This document shows, piece after piece, positions 28,665 through 37,553 of a DNA stretch of 64,000 nucleotides. A program made the translations under genes and the position numbers. A model generated the notes under the pieces. That model saw only the letters and a program-made list of their open reading frames with translations, searched no databases and was not told the DNA's origin. The stretch comes from Maribacter zhoushanensis. GTDB taxonomy: Bacteria > Bacteroidota > Bacteroidia > Flavobacteriales > Flavobacteriaceae. Each line of letters opens with the position of its first letter. Position 1 is the first letter of the stretch. Location of the stretch: the NCBI RefSeq assembly GCF_029350975.1, contig NZ_JARKMR010000002.1:780230-844229 (forward strand), given 5' to 3'.

Positions 28665-30626
28665 CTATTCATTATTTCGTAATCCTTCTAACAACCAGTT
28701 TTTATAGGTGGGTATATCCGTATTTTGAATAGATGTGTTCAATACTTTTAAATCTGGCGAAAGCAACACGTAAAAAGGTTGAGATATAGAACCAAAATTC
28801 ACATCTTGAAAAGTACCCCACTTTTGGGCAATGTTATTTATTTCTTTAACGCGACCACTATCAAACTGAAAATTAAATTGTTCATCTTCTGGCAGATCCT
28901 CCCTATCATCAGTATATAATGAGATAAGCACGTAATTCTCCTTTATAATCGGAAAAACTTCTGAATCGCTCCATACATTTTCTTCCATCTTTCTACAGTT
29001 TACACATGCCCAACCTGTAAAATCTAAAAGTATTGGTTTGTTTACTTCTTTTGCATAAGCCAAACCTTCGTCAAAATCTTTGTAACAATCAATCCCTAAC
29101 GGACAATCGCTTTCTTGCTCAAAAATGCTATAAAATTCAGGAGGAGGAAATCCGCTTAGCAATTTCAAATTGGTGATATTGGTAACTCCCAAAATCATAT
29201 AAATAGTAAATACAGCACTTACAAAAGCAGCTACTTTTCTACTAAGCGATAACTTTTTTATTGGTCCGTCATGCGGAAACTTGTATAACCCAAATAAGTA
29301 TAAAGTCATTGCTATACCAAGCACTATCCAAATACCTAAAAATACCTCACGCTTTAATATACCCCAATGCCCTACTAAATCTGCATTAGATAAGAATTTT
29401 AAAGCTAAACCTATTTCTAAAAAGCCTAGCACTACTTTTACTGTGGTCATCCATCCACCAGATTTTGGCAATGAATTTAACCATGCCGGGAATAAGGCGA
29501 ACAATGCAAAAGGCAATGCCAAGGCTACACCAAAACCGGTCATACCAGCAGTAAGATTAGAAGCAACTTCACCTTCTGCCAAGGTAGTACCACCAAGCAA
29601 CCCTCCTAAAATAGGTCCTGTACAAGAAAAAGATACAATAGCCAATGTGACTGCCATGAAAAAGATTCCTAAAACACCACCTACCTTGGTAGATGCGTCA
29701 TCCATCTTATTTGCCCAAGAGCTTGGCAACGTTAGCTCATAATAGCCAAAAAAGGAAAAGGCAAAGAATAAAAATATTACAAAGAACAATAGGTTTAACC
29801 AAACGTTAGTTGCAATAGAATTTAGAATTTGAGAATCTACCGAATCAAACAAATGAAAAGGCAGACTTAATAAAAAGTAAATAAGAATTATAAAGAAACC
29901 ATATAGCAACGCGTTAATGATTCCTTTAGATTTTTTCTGCGAGTGCTTGGTAAAAAAAGAAACCGTTAAAGGTATCATTGGAAATACACACGGAGTCAAC
30001 AAAGCTATTAAGCCACCTAGAAAACCTAAGCCAAAAATAACCCAGATATTAGTACTCGTAGCTATAGTGTCTTGACCCTGGGTAAGCAACTCTCTATTCT
30101 TTAAATCTAATCGTAACCTCTGCCCTAGTGCCAAGCTTCTATCATCAACAGTAGTTATAATCTCAGCTTTGGAACCGTTTAGCGTAAAGATGAACTTTTT
30201 ATCCATTGGAATACAAACCTCCTCACATACTTGAAAGAATAAATCAACATCAATCTGATTAATTGCTTTATCTAATATTTTAATACGCTGTGTAAAAGTG
30301 GCATTGTCTTTAAAATACGTTTCTTCAACCTCAAAAACTTCACTGTACTCCTTTATTGTTTCACTTTCCGTAGTGCCATCTATTAGCTCATAAATAGTTC
30401 CATGGCCGTTATAAGTGAACTCACTTGGCAAAGAACCAAATTCTGAAGTAAATTGAGAGTACATATGCCAGCCATCTAAGATTTTAGCCTGCATCACCAG
30501 CTCATATTCCGTATCAGATATTTTATTTATATGATGCTCCCAAACTACGGGTTCATCTTCAGTTTGTGCGAACGTACCAAGCGGTAAAACGACTATAAAA
30601 AGTAGTAAAGCAAAAAATCTAATCAT
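28665..30626 (-). CDS. DsbD-family thiol:disulfide interchange protein
   Basis: This 653-residue membrane protein passes electrons from cytosolic thioredoxin to periplasmic targets. Layout: a signal peptide, then an N-terminal DsbD-alpha-like domain (DGWHMYSQF, CEEVCIPMDKKF with a Cys pair, to ~190). An eight-helix core carries TPCVFPMIPLTVSFF and SFSCTGPILGGLLGG, with its two redox cysteines. The C-terminal thioredoxin-like domain has GWACVNCRKME, so CVNC is the active site. Its start overlaps the tilS 3' end by 8 bp, indicating co-transcription after tilS. Confidence 0.92.
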   Translation of the reverse strand: MIRFFALLLFIVVLPLGTFAQTEDEPVVWEHHINKISDTEYELVMQAKILDGWHMYSQFTSEFGSLPSEFTYNGHGTIYELIDGTTESETIKEYSEVFEVEETYFKDNATFTQRIKILDKAINQIDVDLFFQVCEEVCIPMDKKFIFTLNGSKAEIITTVDDRSLALGQRLRLDLKNRELLTQGQDTIATSTNIWVIFGLGFLGGLIALLTPCVFPMIPLTVSFFTKHSQKKSKGIINALLYGFFIILIYFLLSLPFHLFDSVDSQILNSIATNVWLNLLFFVIFLFFAFSFFGYYELTLPSSWANKMDDASTKVGGVLGIFFMAVTLAIVSFSCTGPILGGLLGGTTLAEGEVASNLTAGMTGFGVALALPFALFALFPAWLNSLPKSGGWMTTVKVVLGFLEIGLALKFLSNADLVGHWGILKREVFLGIWIVLGIAMTLYLFGLYKFPHDGPIKKLSLSRKVAAFVSAVFTIYMILGVTNITNLKLLSGFPPPEFYSIFEQESDCPLGIDCYKDFDEGLAYAKEVNKPILLDFTGWACVNCRKMEENVWSDSEVFPIIKENYVLISLYTDDREDLPEDEQFNFQFDSGRVKEINNIAQKWGTFQDVNFGSISQPFYVLLSPDLKVLNTSIQNTDIPTYKNWLLEGLRNNE

Positions 30627-31932
30627 GTAATTCTATTTTTAATATCTCCTGGGTAGTATCGTCAACTCTAAAACGATGATCTGCACGCATGCCAATAACC
30701 CAAACAATTTGCTCACCAGAGCATAACAACCAAGTTTTTTCTTTAGACAAGACATCCACTTTCTCATCTTTAAAAAACTTTGACAATTTCTTTTTACGAT
30801 TTAATCCTAACGGATAAAAATAGTCGCCCATTTTCCATTTTCTTACTGTTAACGGATACTTTAATGTATTCTTTTGAATATATATTACGGTATCTAAATT
30901 ATTATAACGTTCTGAAACGACCGTAAATTTTAAGTTTACGGGCAGGTTCAAAGGTACTTCTTCTTCAGTAACGAAGTACTCTTGCGTATCTAATTTAGTT
31001 TCGTTTTTGGAAGACAAAATCAATACCTCACGATTTTTCACCAGTACATGAGTACTAGACACTAATTGCTTACCCGAAAGACCGTCTAACAACGCCTCTA
31101 AATTTTCCATCTCCTTGAATCCGTAAGCACTGAACAAACCAAAAAGATAGGTAGCCAAAGGTTGTAATTCTTTTAGTTTCGCTATTTCAATTTCTACTCT
31201 ACCGTTATTTTCTATAAAAAGCTCTTGTTTCAATTTTTGAAGATATGCCGACGCAATACCGTCAGTTTGCTTCAAATAATCTAAGGTGTTTTTAAAATTA
31301 TCTGAAAAGGTAGGATGCAGTTCATTCAACTTTGGTATAATCTCTAACCTAATTTTATTACGCAAATACTTGGCATCAGCATTACTGGCATCTTCTCGCC
31401 ATTGCATCTGTTGATCATTTGCGAATGACTCTAATTCTTGCCTCGTAAATGATAATAAGGGTCTTCGTATATTATTTATTTTAGAGGGAATTCCCGTTAG
31501 ACCTTCAATACCGGTACCTCTAGATAAATTGATTAAAAAAGTTTCTAAATTATCATTGGCATGATGTGCAGTTAACAGATATGAACTATTATGCTCTGCT
31601 AATAACTGATCAAACCAAGCATAACGCAGTTCCCGTGCCGCCATTTGCACAGAGACCTTGTGCTGATTAACATAACCAAGAGTGTCAAAATGAGTTACAA
31701 AAAACGGTTTTTCTATTTTTATAGCATATTCGCGCACAAAACTTTCATCACCATCACTGTCCTTGCCCCGTAATCTAAAATTACAATGTGCTATAGAAAA
31801 ATTCAAGTTTGTTTTATGGCACAATTCTACAAGTACAGAACTATCAAGACCACCACTACATGCAATGATGAAATGAGATTCTAGCAATTCTGGAAAAGAA
31901 TCCTCAATATGTTTTTTGAATGTCTTTAACAC
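30619..31932 (-). CDS. tilS: tRNA(Ile)-lysidine synthase
   Basis: TilS converts C34 of the minor tRNA-Ile (CAU) to lysidine using ATP and lysine, and is essential in bacteria. The PP-loop SGGLDSS lies at residues 26-32, followed by IAHCNFRLRG, the helix with AARELRYAWF, LTAHHANDNLETFL and RPLL. A C-terminal TilS domain carries the VRKWKMGDYFYPLG block. The 437-residue length is normal. The start used is GTG at 31930-31932 (read on the minus strand), since no ATG fits before the PP-loop. It overlaps dsbD by 8 bp. Confidence 0.94.
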   Translation of the reverse strand: MLKTFKKHIEDSFPELLESHFIIACSGGLDSSVLVELCHKTNLNFSIAHCNFRLRGKDSDGDESFVREYAIKIEKPFFVTHFDTLGYVNQHKVSVQMAARELRYAWFDQLLAEHNSSYLLTAHHANDNLETFLINLSRGTGIEGLTGIPSKINNIRRPLLSFTRQELESFANDQQMQWREDASNADAKYLRNKIRLEIIPKLNELHPTFSDNFKNTLDYLKQTDGIASAYLQKLKQELFIENNGRVEIEIAKLKELQPLATYLFGLFSAYGFKEMENLEALLDGLSGKQLVSSTHVLVKNREVLILSSKNETKLDTQEYFVTEEEVPLNLPVNLKFTVVSERYNNLDTVIYIQKNTLKYPLTVRKWKMGDYFYPLGLNRKKKLSKFFKDEKVDVLSKEKTWLLCSGEQIVWVIGMRADHRFRVDDTTQEILKIELHD

Positions 31933-32008
31933 AAAACAAATGTAACGAAGTCCTATAATTTAAATAGAAAGCCTAAGAATAATTTAACTTGTAATGCTGT
32001 ATGCAGTC

Positions 32009-32545
32009 TTACGAAATCGCCTTTTCAAAAGAGTCCACTTTTGCAGTAAAAACTTTAGCCAACTCTTCATTGGTAATACCTTTTTCTTCATCAAAATTTT
32101 CGCCATATGTAGGCAAAGAGAAAGATTCTACCACCGTACCTTGAAATCTAGAAAGCATTTTCTCTGCAACTTCAAGTGCGCCTATTGCTCCTCTACCACC
32201 ACCAGATGTGGCCATTAACAATATCTTTTTATCAGCAAGAAACTTAGAATCTAATCTAGATAACCAGTCTAAGGTATTTTTAAAGTACGCAGAAGGATAA
32301 CTATTGTGCTCGTTAACAGAAATTATCACCCCCTTTGCATTAGTAATTTCATTTTTGAATTCAACCAAAGAATTAGAGAATCCGTTTTCATTTTCTACAT
32401 CTTGACTATACATAGGAAACGGGTATTTTGACATATCTCGCAACTTCACTTCTTGCCCTTTTAACAGACTAGCAGTATACTTTACCAATTTGTAATTAAT
32501 GGATACTGAAGAATTGCTACCTGCAAATGCTAAAACATAACTCAT
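32009..32545 (-). CDS. NADPH-dependent FMN reductase (flavodoxin-fold)
   Basis: The 178-residue soluble protein is of the YieF/ArsH-like NAD(P)H:FMN reductase type. Its phosphate loop is FAGSNSSVSINYKLV at residues 6-20, with the flavin-ring block YPFPMYSQD, VISVNEHNSYPSAYFKNTLDWLSR, and LLMATSGGGRGAIGALE. It probably reduces quinones, FMN or other small oxidants with NADPH. It is a single gene, leftward, divergent from the DUF1624-like gene with 122 bp between. Confidence 0.9.
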   Translation of the reverse strand: MSYVLAFAGSNSSVSINYKLVKYTASLLKGQEVKLRDMSKYPFPMYSQDVENENGFSNSLVEFKNEITNAKGVIISVNEHNSYPSAYFKNTLDWLSRLDSKFLADKKILLMATSGGGRGAIGALEVAEKMLSRFQGTVVESFSLPTYGENFDEEKGITNEELAKVFTAKVDSFEKAIS

Positions 32546-32609
32546 AGACCTATTTTTATGTGTGATTGCGAATTTAATTCAATTACAGTGAACCTTAGAA
32601 TATTTTATC

Positions 32610-32617
32610 TAATTTTG
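32610..32617 (+). promoter_or_regulatory. Putative -7 promoter element of the DUF1624-like gene
   Basis: TAATTTTG matches TAnnTTTG exactly and lies 50 bp before the ATG at 32668. The -33 box is not clear. Confidence 0.45.
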
Positions 32618-32667
32618 CGGCTTTAAACATTCAAACATACTGTTTTATAAGTATATAGGATATAATT

Positions 32668-33858
32668 GTGATAATGAGCAACTCTAAGTCAAGATTGTTT
32701 TTTCTAGATGCCATAAGAGCATGGGCTATCTTAATGATGCTACAAGGTCATTTTATAGATGGACTTTTAGACAATGCCTTTAGAGACGATACAAATATTC
32801 TATTCAGTACTTGGAAGTATTTTAGAGGAATAACCGCTCCGGTATTCTTTACCGTATCTGGATTCATATTTACATTCTTACTAATCAGATCTAAGCAAAC
32901 CGGCTGGTCAAACCCACGAGTAAAGAAAGGTATTAAACGCGGATTTGAATTATTGGTCATTGCATACCTTTTGCGTATGAACATTTTTGGTTTGTTCAAA
33001 GGTGAAGTTTATGACTCGTTCTATTTGGTAGACGTTTTGCACTGCATAGGACTTTCATTATTATTCATTATTGGGTTTTATATTCTAACATTTGCAAAGC
33101 AAAAATGGATTTTCCCCACTATACTGGCATCTACCACCCTTTTACTATTTATTTTTGAACCTATATACAAAACATCAAGTTTTGAGTTTTTACCACAAAT
33201 ATTTGCTAACTACTTAACTAAGGCAAATGGATCGGTATTCACCATTATACCTTGGTTAGGCTATGCAACAATAGGTAGTTTTATGTCAGTTATATTTTCC
33301 AAATACCAAGACAGCAAAAACCTTTACAACTACATTGTACCAGCGTATATAGTAACCGGACTAGCTTTACTATTTCTTTCTTCAGACTTTTTCCTTGCCA
33401 TTTATGATGCTACGGGCGTAGAATTGTTTCAAGCCATTTTTAATAACAATTATTTATTCATTCGCTTAGGTGATGTACTTATAGTATTTTCCATATTTAT
33501 ACTGTTAAGAAAATTCTTGATGAACGCTACCTGGTTAAGAATAGGTCAAAGCACGTTATCTATATACATTATACATTTCATTATTCTGTATGGTAGCTTT
33601 ACAGGTTTAGGCTTATATAGATTCTTTCACCATTCTTTGAATCCGTACTTTGTTGTTCCTGGAGCAATATTATTCATGTTTGTAAGCACATTTTTAGCTT
33701 TAAAATATGAGAACCATAAAGTGGAGATAAAAGCTAACATACGCTCAGGTTTATCGTCTACAAGAATCTACTTAGAGCAATTTGCAATTATAGCTTTTGA
33801 AGTATTAAGAACAGCTACAGAAAAAGTATTACGTGTGTTAGGGCTGATCAAGAACTAA
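32668..33858 (+). CDS. DUF1624/HGSNAT-like multi-pass membrane protein (acyltransferase-like)
   Basis: The 396-residue protein has about ten hydrophobic helices. The N-terminal signature is RLFFLDAIRAWAILMMLQGHFID, followed by RGITAPVFFTVSGFIFTFLL. This resembles the DUF1624 / heparan-alpha-glucosaminide N-acetyltransferase-like and YeiB-type families, where a membrane His (here in MLQGHF) may carry acyl transfer. Later helices include LRIGQSTLSIYIIHFIILYG. The first ATG could be either residue 1 or 3 (MIMSNSK). The acyl donor and acceptor are unknown. It is followed by a strong terminator. Confidence 0.78.
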   Translation: MIMSNSKSRLFFLDAIRAWAILMMLQGHFIDGLLDNAFRDDTNILFSTWKYFRGITAPVFFTVSGFIFTFLLIRSKQTGWSNPRVKKGIKRGFELLVIAYLLRMNIFGLFKGEVYDSFYLVDVLHCIGLSLLFIIGFYILTFAKQKWIFPTILASTTLLLFIFEPIYKTSSFEFLPQIFANYLTKANGSVFTIIPWLGYATIGSFMSVIFSKYQDSKNLYNYIVPAYIVTGLALLFLSSDFFLAIYDATGVELFQAIFNNNYLFIRLGDVLIVFSIFILLRKFLMNATWLRIGQSTLSIYIIHFIILYGSFTGLGLYRFFHHSLNPYFVVPGAILFMFVSTFLALKYENHKVEIKANIRSGLSSTRIYLEQFAIIAFEVLRTATEKVLRVLGLIKN

Positions 33859-33890
33859 CTTTAGCATTTTACTAAGCTTATACAAAACAA

Positions 33891-33920
33891 AAAAAAGGCA
33901 GCCATTTGGCTGCCTTTTTA
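33891..33920. terminator. Bidirectional Rho-independent terminator
   Basis: Stem AAAAAGGCAGCC (33892-33903), loop ATTT, and GGCTGCCTTTTT (33908-33919). It separates the convergent genes ending at 33858 and 33943 and carries T-runs for both strands. Confidence 0.9.
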
Positions 33921-33942
33921 ATTATTACATTATTCTATCTAC

Positions 33943-35349
33943 TTAAACATGCAAAGCACGATCATCAGTAGCAGCTAACGCCGCCTCTTTAACAGCTTCT
34001 GCATATGTAGGGTGAGCGTGGCTCATTCTAGAAATATCTTCAGCAGATGCTCTAAATTCCATAGCTGTTACCGCTTCTGCAATTAAATCTGCACAACGCG
34101 CACCTACCATATGAACACCTAAAACTTCATCGGTGTTTTTATCTGCAAGTATTTTTACAAATCCGTCAGTATCCATACTTGCTCTAGCACGACCTAAGGC
34201 ACGCATAGGAAATTGACCCACTTTGTATGCAACACCTGCATCTTTAAGTTCCGCTTCTGTTTTACCAACAGCGGCAACCTCTGGCCACGTATATACTACA
34301 CCAGGTATTAGGTTATAATCAATATGTGGTTTTTGACCAGCTAATATCTCTGCAACCAAAGTACCTTCTTCTTCTGCCTTGTGAGCTAACATAGCGCCTT
34401 TAATAACATCACCAATAGCATAAATATTATCAACGTTTGTTTTCAAATGCCCGTCAACTATCACCTTACCTCTTTCATCAAGTTTAACACCAGCGGCATC
34501 AACATTTAATCCATCAGTATATGGCTTTCTACCAACGGCAACCAAACAATAGTCACCTTCAAAAACAACCTCTTCGCCTTTTTTATTATCAGCCTTTACA
34601 ATTACCTGATCACCTTTTCTTTCAACAGATTTTACTTTATGTGATAGTGCAAATTTTACTTTTTGCTTCTTCAACACTTTAGTAAGTTCTTTAGAAAGTG
34701 CAGCATCCATTCCTGGAATAATACGATCCATAAACTCAACCACAGTAACATCTGCACCAAGTCTTTTGTAAACCTGACCCAATTCAAGACCAATTACACC
34801 ACCACCAATAACAATCATATGCTTTGGTACCTCTTTAAGCTCTAAAGCTTCGGTAGATGTAATAATACGTTCTTTGTCTAATTTGATAAAAGGTAAAGTT
34901 GAAGGTTTAGAACCAGTTGCTATAATAATATTTTTAGCTTCTATCTCTTCGGTCTTACCATCGTTTTTCTTAATTGAAACATGCGTAGCATCTTTAAAAC
35001 TACCCAAACCTTCATAAACCGTAATCTTGTTCTTGTCCATCAAGAACTCAATACCTTTTGTAGTTTGGTCAACAACACCTTGCTTACGGGCAATCATTTT
35101 CTCCAAGTTTACTTTAATCTCACCAGGAATTTCAATACCGTGCTCATCAAAATGTTTAATGGCATCTTCATAATGATGCGAAGAATCTAACATCGCCTTA
35201 GAAGGAATACACCCAACATTTAAACATGTTCCGCCTAAAGTGGAATATTTTTCAATTATTGCAGTTTTCATTCCTAGTTGCGCACAACGTATAGCTGCCA
35301 CATATCCTCCAGGTCCTGAGCCTATAATGGCTACATCATATTGATCCAT
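33943..35349 (-). CDS. lpdA: Dihydrolipoyl dehydrogenase
   Basis: This is the E3 flavoprotein of the 2-oxoacid dehydrogenase complexes, reoxidising dihydrolipoamide with NAD+. The 468-residue protein has the FAD loop IIGSGPGGYVAAIRCAQLG, the redox disulfide C42/C47 in GGTCLNVGCIPSK, the NAD loop VIGGGVIGLELGQVYKRLG, and YAIGDVIKGAMLAHKAEEEG. The C-terminal HAHPTYAEAVKEAALA holds the catalytic His/Glu pair. It is a stand-alone leftward gene, not next to other complex subunits, so it may serve several complexes. Confidence 0.96.
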   Translation of the reverse strand: MDQYDVAIIGSGPGGYVAAIRCAQLGMKTAIIEKYSTLGGTCLNVGCIPSKAMLDSSHHYEDAIKHFDEHGIEIPGEIKVNLEKMIARKQGVVDQTTKGIEFLMDKNKITVYEGLGSFKDATHVSIKKNDGKTEEIEAKNIIIATGSKPSTLPFIKLDKERIITSTEALELKEVPKHMIVIGGGVIGLELGQVYKRLGADVTVVEFMDRIIPGMDAALSKELTKVLKKQKVKFALSHKVKSVERKGDQVIVKADNKKGEEVVFEGDYCLVAVGRKPYTDGLNVDAAGVKLDERGKVIVDGHLKTNVDNIYAIGDVIKGAMLAHKAEEEGTLVAEILAGQKPHIDYNLIPGVVYTWPEVAAVGKTEAELKDAGVAYKVGQFPMRALGRARASMDTDGFVKILADKNTDEVLGVHMVGARCADLIAEAVTAMEFRASAEDISRMSHAHPTYAEAVKEAALAATDDRALHV

Positions 35350-35372
35350 AAATTTTATTTTCTAATGTCTAA

Positions 35373-35380
35373 CAAAATTA
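35373..35380 (-). promoter_or_regulatory. Putative -7 element of lpdA
   Basis: Plus-strand CAAAATTA reads TAATTTTG on the minus strand, an exact TAnnTTTG match 23 bp upstream of the lpdA ATG. The leader would be very short. No -33 box is evident. Confidence 0.4.
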
Positions 35381-35552
35381 ATACTATTTTTAGTTTTAGA
35401 ACTCATTTTAATATATTGTTTAGAAGCGAAAATGTTAGCTTTTACAATAGTTTATTACAGTTTTTAATCATTTTGAAAGAAATATGCATTAAAAAGCCAA
35501 ATAGTCTCATAAAAGACCATAGTTCTAAATCTCATTGAAATATAAAAAGTTA

Positions 35553-36011
35553 TTAAAGCGGTATAGCCGTTGAATGTTTCACCTCTTTTATGGTAAATGA
35601 ACTTTGAGTACTACCTATATGACTCATAGTCGTTAATTTATTCACCATAAAATTTCTGTAGGCGTCCATATCTTGCACATGTATTTTTAAAAGATAATCA
35701 TAGTCTCCACTTAAATGATGACATTCAACCACTTCTTGTAAACGCATTACTTGCGCTTCAAATTGAGCAATATTATCTTTTACGTGCTGCACCAATTTTA
35801 CATGACAGAATACCGTGAAATTTCTATCTACAACAGCCTTATCCACTAACGCCACATAACTTCTAATTGCCCCTACCCTTTCTAACCTTTTAATACGCTC
35901 ATAAATAGCCGTAGTTGAAAGCCCTAATTTTAAAGCATACTCTTTGGTCGTCTTTTTACTATCTGCCTGTAACAGTGCCAAAAGGCTATTATCCACCTTA
36001 TCTAATTTCAT
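35553..36011 (-). CDS. Lrp/AsnC-family transcriptional regulator
   Basis: The 152-residue regulator starts with an AsnC-type winged HTH (LDKVDNSLLALLQADSKKTTKEYALKLG, residues ~2-30, then STTAIYERIKRLERVGAIRSY). A RAM (ACT-like) effector domain follows, with the HLSGDYDYLLKIHVQDMDAYRNF block. Such regulators bind an amino acid and usually control their own gene and a divergent neighbour. The neighbour here is a sulfur-amino-acid-type PLP lyase at 36258, 246 bp away, followed by an NhaC-family transporter. Regulation of both by methionine or cysteine is a plausible inference. Confidence 0.92.
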   Translation of the reverse strand: MKLDKVDNSLLALLQADSKKTTKEYALKLGLSTTAIYERIKRLERVGAIRSYVALVDKAVVDRNFTVFCHVKLVQHVKDNIAQFEAQVMRLQEVVECHHLSGDYDYLLKIHVQDMDAYRNFMVNKLTTMSHIGSTQSSFTIKEVKHSTAIPL

Positions 36012-36037
36012 AATGATTGATATTCTAATAGTTACAT

Positions 36038-36045
36038 CAAAATTA
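36038..36045 (-). promoter_or_regulatory. Putative -7 element of the Lrp gene
   Basis: Plus-strand CAAAATTA is TAATTTTG on the minus strand, 27 bp upstream of the Lrp ATG. It is followed by a very AT-rich stretch with repeated TATTAG/CTAATA words (36024-36090) that could hold Lrp sites, though no operator can be fixed by eye. Confidence 0.4.
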
Positions 36046-36210
36046 ATAAATATTAGAATTAAAATCTAAAATAAAATTATTATTAGTTTAAAAAACTATT
36101 TTAAAGACTTCACCTTGACAATTTTACAATCTAAAAGTAATTTTACTAGACAATCAAATGGTAAGTAAAACAATATTTACCAAAAACATTTTGACCAGTA
36201 TTTAATGCTA

Positions 36211-36239
36211 TGCCTCGCTGGATTGCCCCCGAGGTTATT
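36211..36239. repeat. Dispersed palindromic repeat, copy A
   Basis: The text tgCCTCG...TTGCCCCCGAGGTTATT has complementary ends (CCTCG/CGAGG). Its right half matches the reverse complement of a second copy at 56337-56370 (TTGCCCC, GAGGTTATT shared). It lies 18 bp before the lyase gene start. It resembles a REP-like intergenic element and is not an obvious terminator. Confidence 0.55.
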
Positions 36240-36257
36240 CACTTAAAATAACACCCC

Positions 36258-37478
36258 ATGAGCCAAAAAAACAGTAACGACTTACAAGATTTACAATACT
36301 TCGGAGAATATGGCGGAGTAAATCCTTCAATTTCAGATTCATCAACCTATACCTTTATATCGGCAAAAACAATGTTCGATACTTTTGAAGGCAATACAGA
36401 GGGTTGTTATCTATATAGTAGACATTCATCACCTTCCAATTTATATTTAGGCGAAGCATTGGCTGCTTTAGAAGGTACTGAAAGTGCTAATGTTACGGCT
36501 AGCGGCATGGGAGCTATCACAGCGGTTATATTACAACTATGTAATGCCGGCGACCATATTATAAGCAGCAGAACTATCTATGGCGGTACCTATGCATTTA
36601 TGAAAAATTTCTTAATCAAATTTGGAATAAAAACTACTTTTCTTGATATCACTGATCTTGATGCTGTAGCAAATGCCGTTACACCGAATACAAAAATGAT
36701 TTATTGCGAAAGTGTAAGCAATCCGCTTTTAGAAGTTGCCGACATCTCTGCACTATCTAATATTGCCAAGAAAAACGAACTTCCTTTGGTAGTTGACAAC
36801 ACCTTCTCTCCACTAACTATTTCACCTGCAAAATTAGGTGCAGACATCGTAATACACAGTCTAACCAAATTCATTAATGGAACAAGCGATTGTGTTGCAG
36901 GTGCAGTTTGTGGAACTTCAGATTTCTGCCTTAGTCTTAAAGATGTAAATAATGGAGCAGGTATGCTTTTAGGTAGCACTTTAGACAGTATGCGTGCAGC
37001 ATCGATTCTAAAAAATATACGCACCCTACATATAAGAATGAAAAAGCACAGTAAAAATGCACAATACTTGGCAGAGAATTTTGAAAAAGACGGATTACGA
37101 GTTGTGTATCCTGGATTACCCTCTCACCCCGGACATTTAATCATGGAGGATCAAATGAATCCTGAATACGGGTATGGCGGATTAATAACCCTGGATGTAA
37201 AAAGCTTAGAGAATGCCAATGCGCTTATGGAATTGATGCAAGAAAGAAAGTTAGGATATTTAGCAGTGAGCCTAGGGTTCTACAAAACATTATTCAGTGC
37301 ACCCGGAAGCTCAACATCATCAGAAATTCCGTTAGAAGAACAAGAGGAAATGGGGCTTGGCAACGGACTAATTAGATTTTCTATAGGATTAGATGACGAT
37401 ATTCAAAGAACATATTCCTTGATGAAAAAATGCCTTATAGATCTTAATATACTGGATATCAAAAGCATTAACGTCTAA
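36258..37478 (+). CDS. PLP-dependent Cys/Met-metabolism lyase, methionine gamma-lyase-like
   Basis: The 406-residue enzyme is of the gamma family (cystathionine gamma-lyase, methionine gamma-lyase). The PLP lysine is K204 in IHSLTKFINGTSD, with ASGMGAI, VVDNTF and YSRHSSPSNLYL. The pattern around Y108 (TIYGGTYAF) resembles methionine gamma-lyase. The cysteine that distinguishes that enzyme (YGC in Pseudomonas) is glycine here (G110), so substrate could be methionine, cystathionine or another gamma-substituted amino acid. It is divergent from Lrp and 75 bp before an NhaC-type transporter gene. Confidence 0.88.
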   Translation: MSQKNSNDLQDLQYFGEYGGVNPSISDSSTYTFISAKTMFDTFEGNTEGCYLYSRHSSPSNLYLGEALAALEGTESANVTASGMGAITAVILQLCNAGDHIISSRTIYGGTYAFMKNFLIKFGIKTTFLDITDLDAVANAVTPNTKMIYCESVSNPLLEVADISALSNIAKKNELPLVVDNTFSPLTISPAKLGADIVIHSLTKFINGTSDCVAGAVCGTSDFCLSLKDVNNGAGMLLGSTLDSMRAASILKNIRTLHIRMKKHSKNAQYLAENFEKDGLRVVYPGLPSHPGHLIMEDQMNPEYGYGGLITLDVKSLENANALMELMQERKLGYLAVSLGFYKTLFSAPGSSTSSEIPLEEQEEMGLGNGLIRFSIGLDDDIQRTYSLMKKCLIDLNILDIKSINV

Positions 37479-37553
37479 GATTTCAATTCTAAAACGGGTT
37501 TGCACATCCGTTACAGAAATCGTAATATTACGTAGAAACCAAACTCTCTTTTA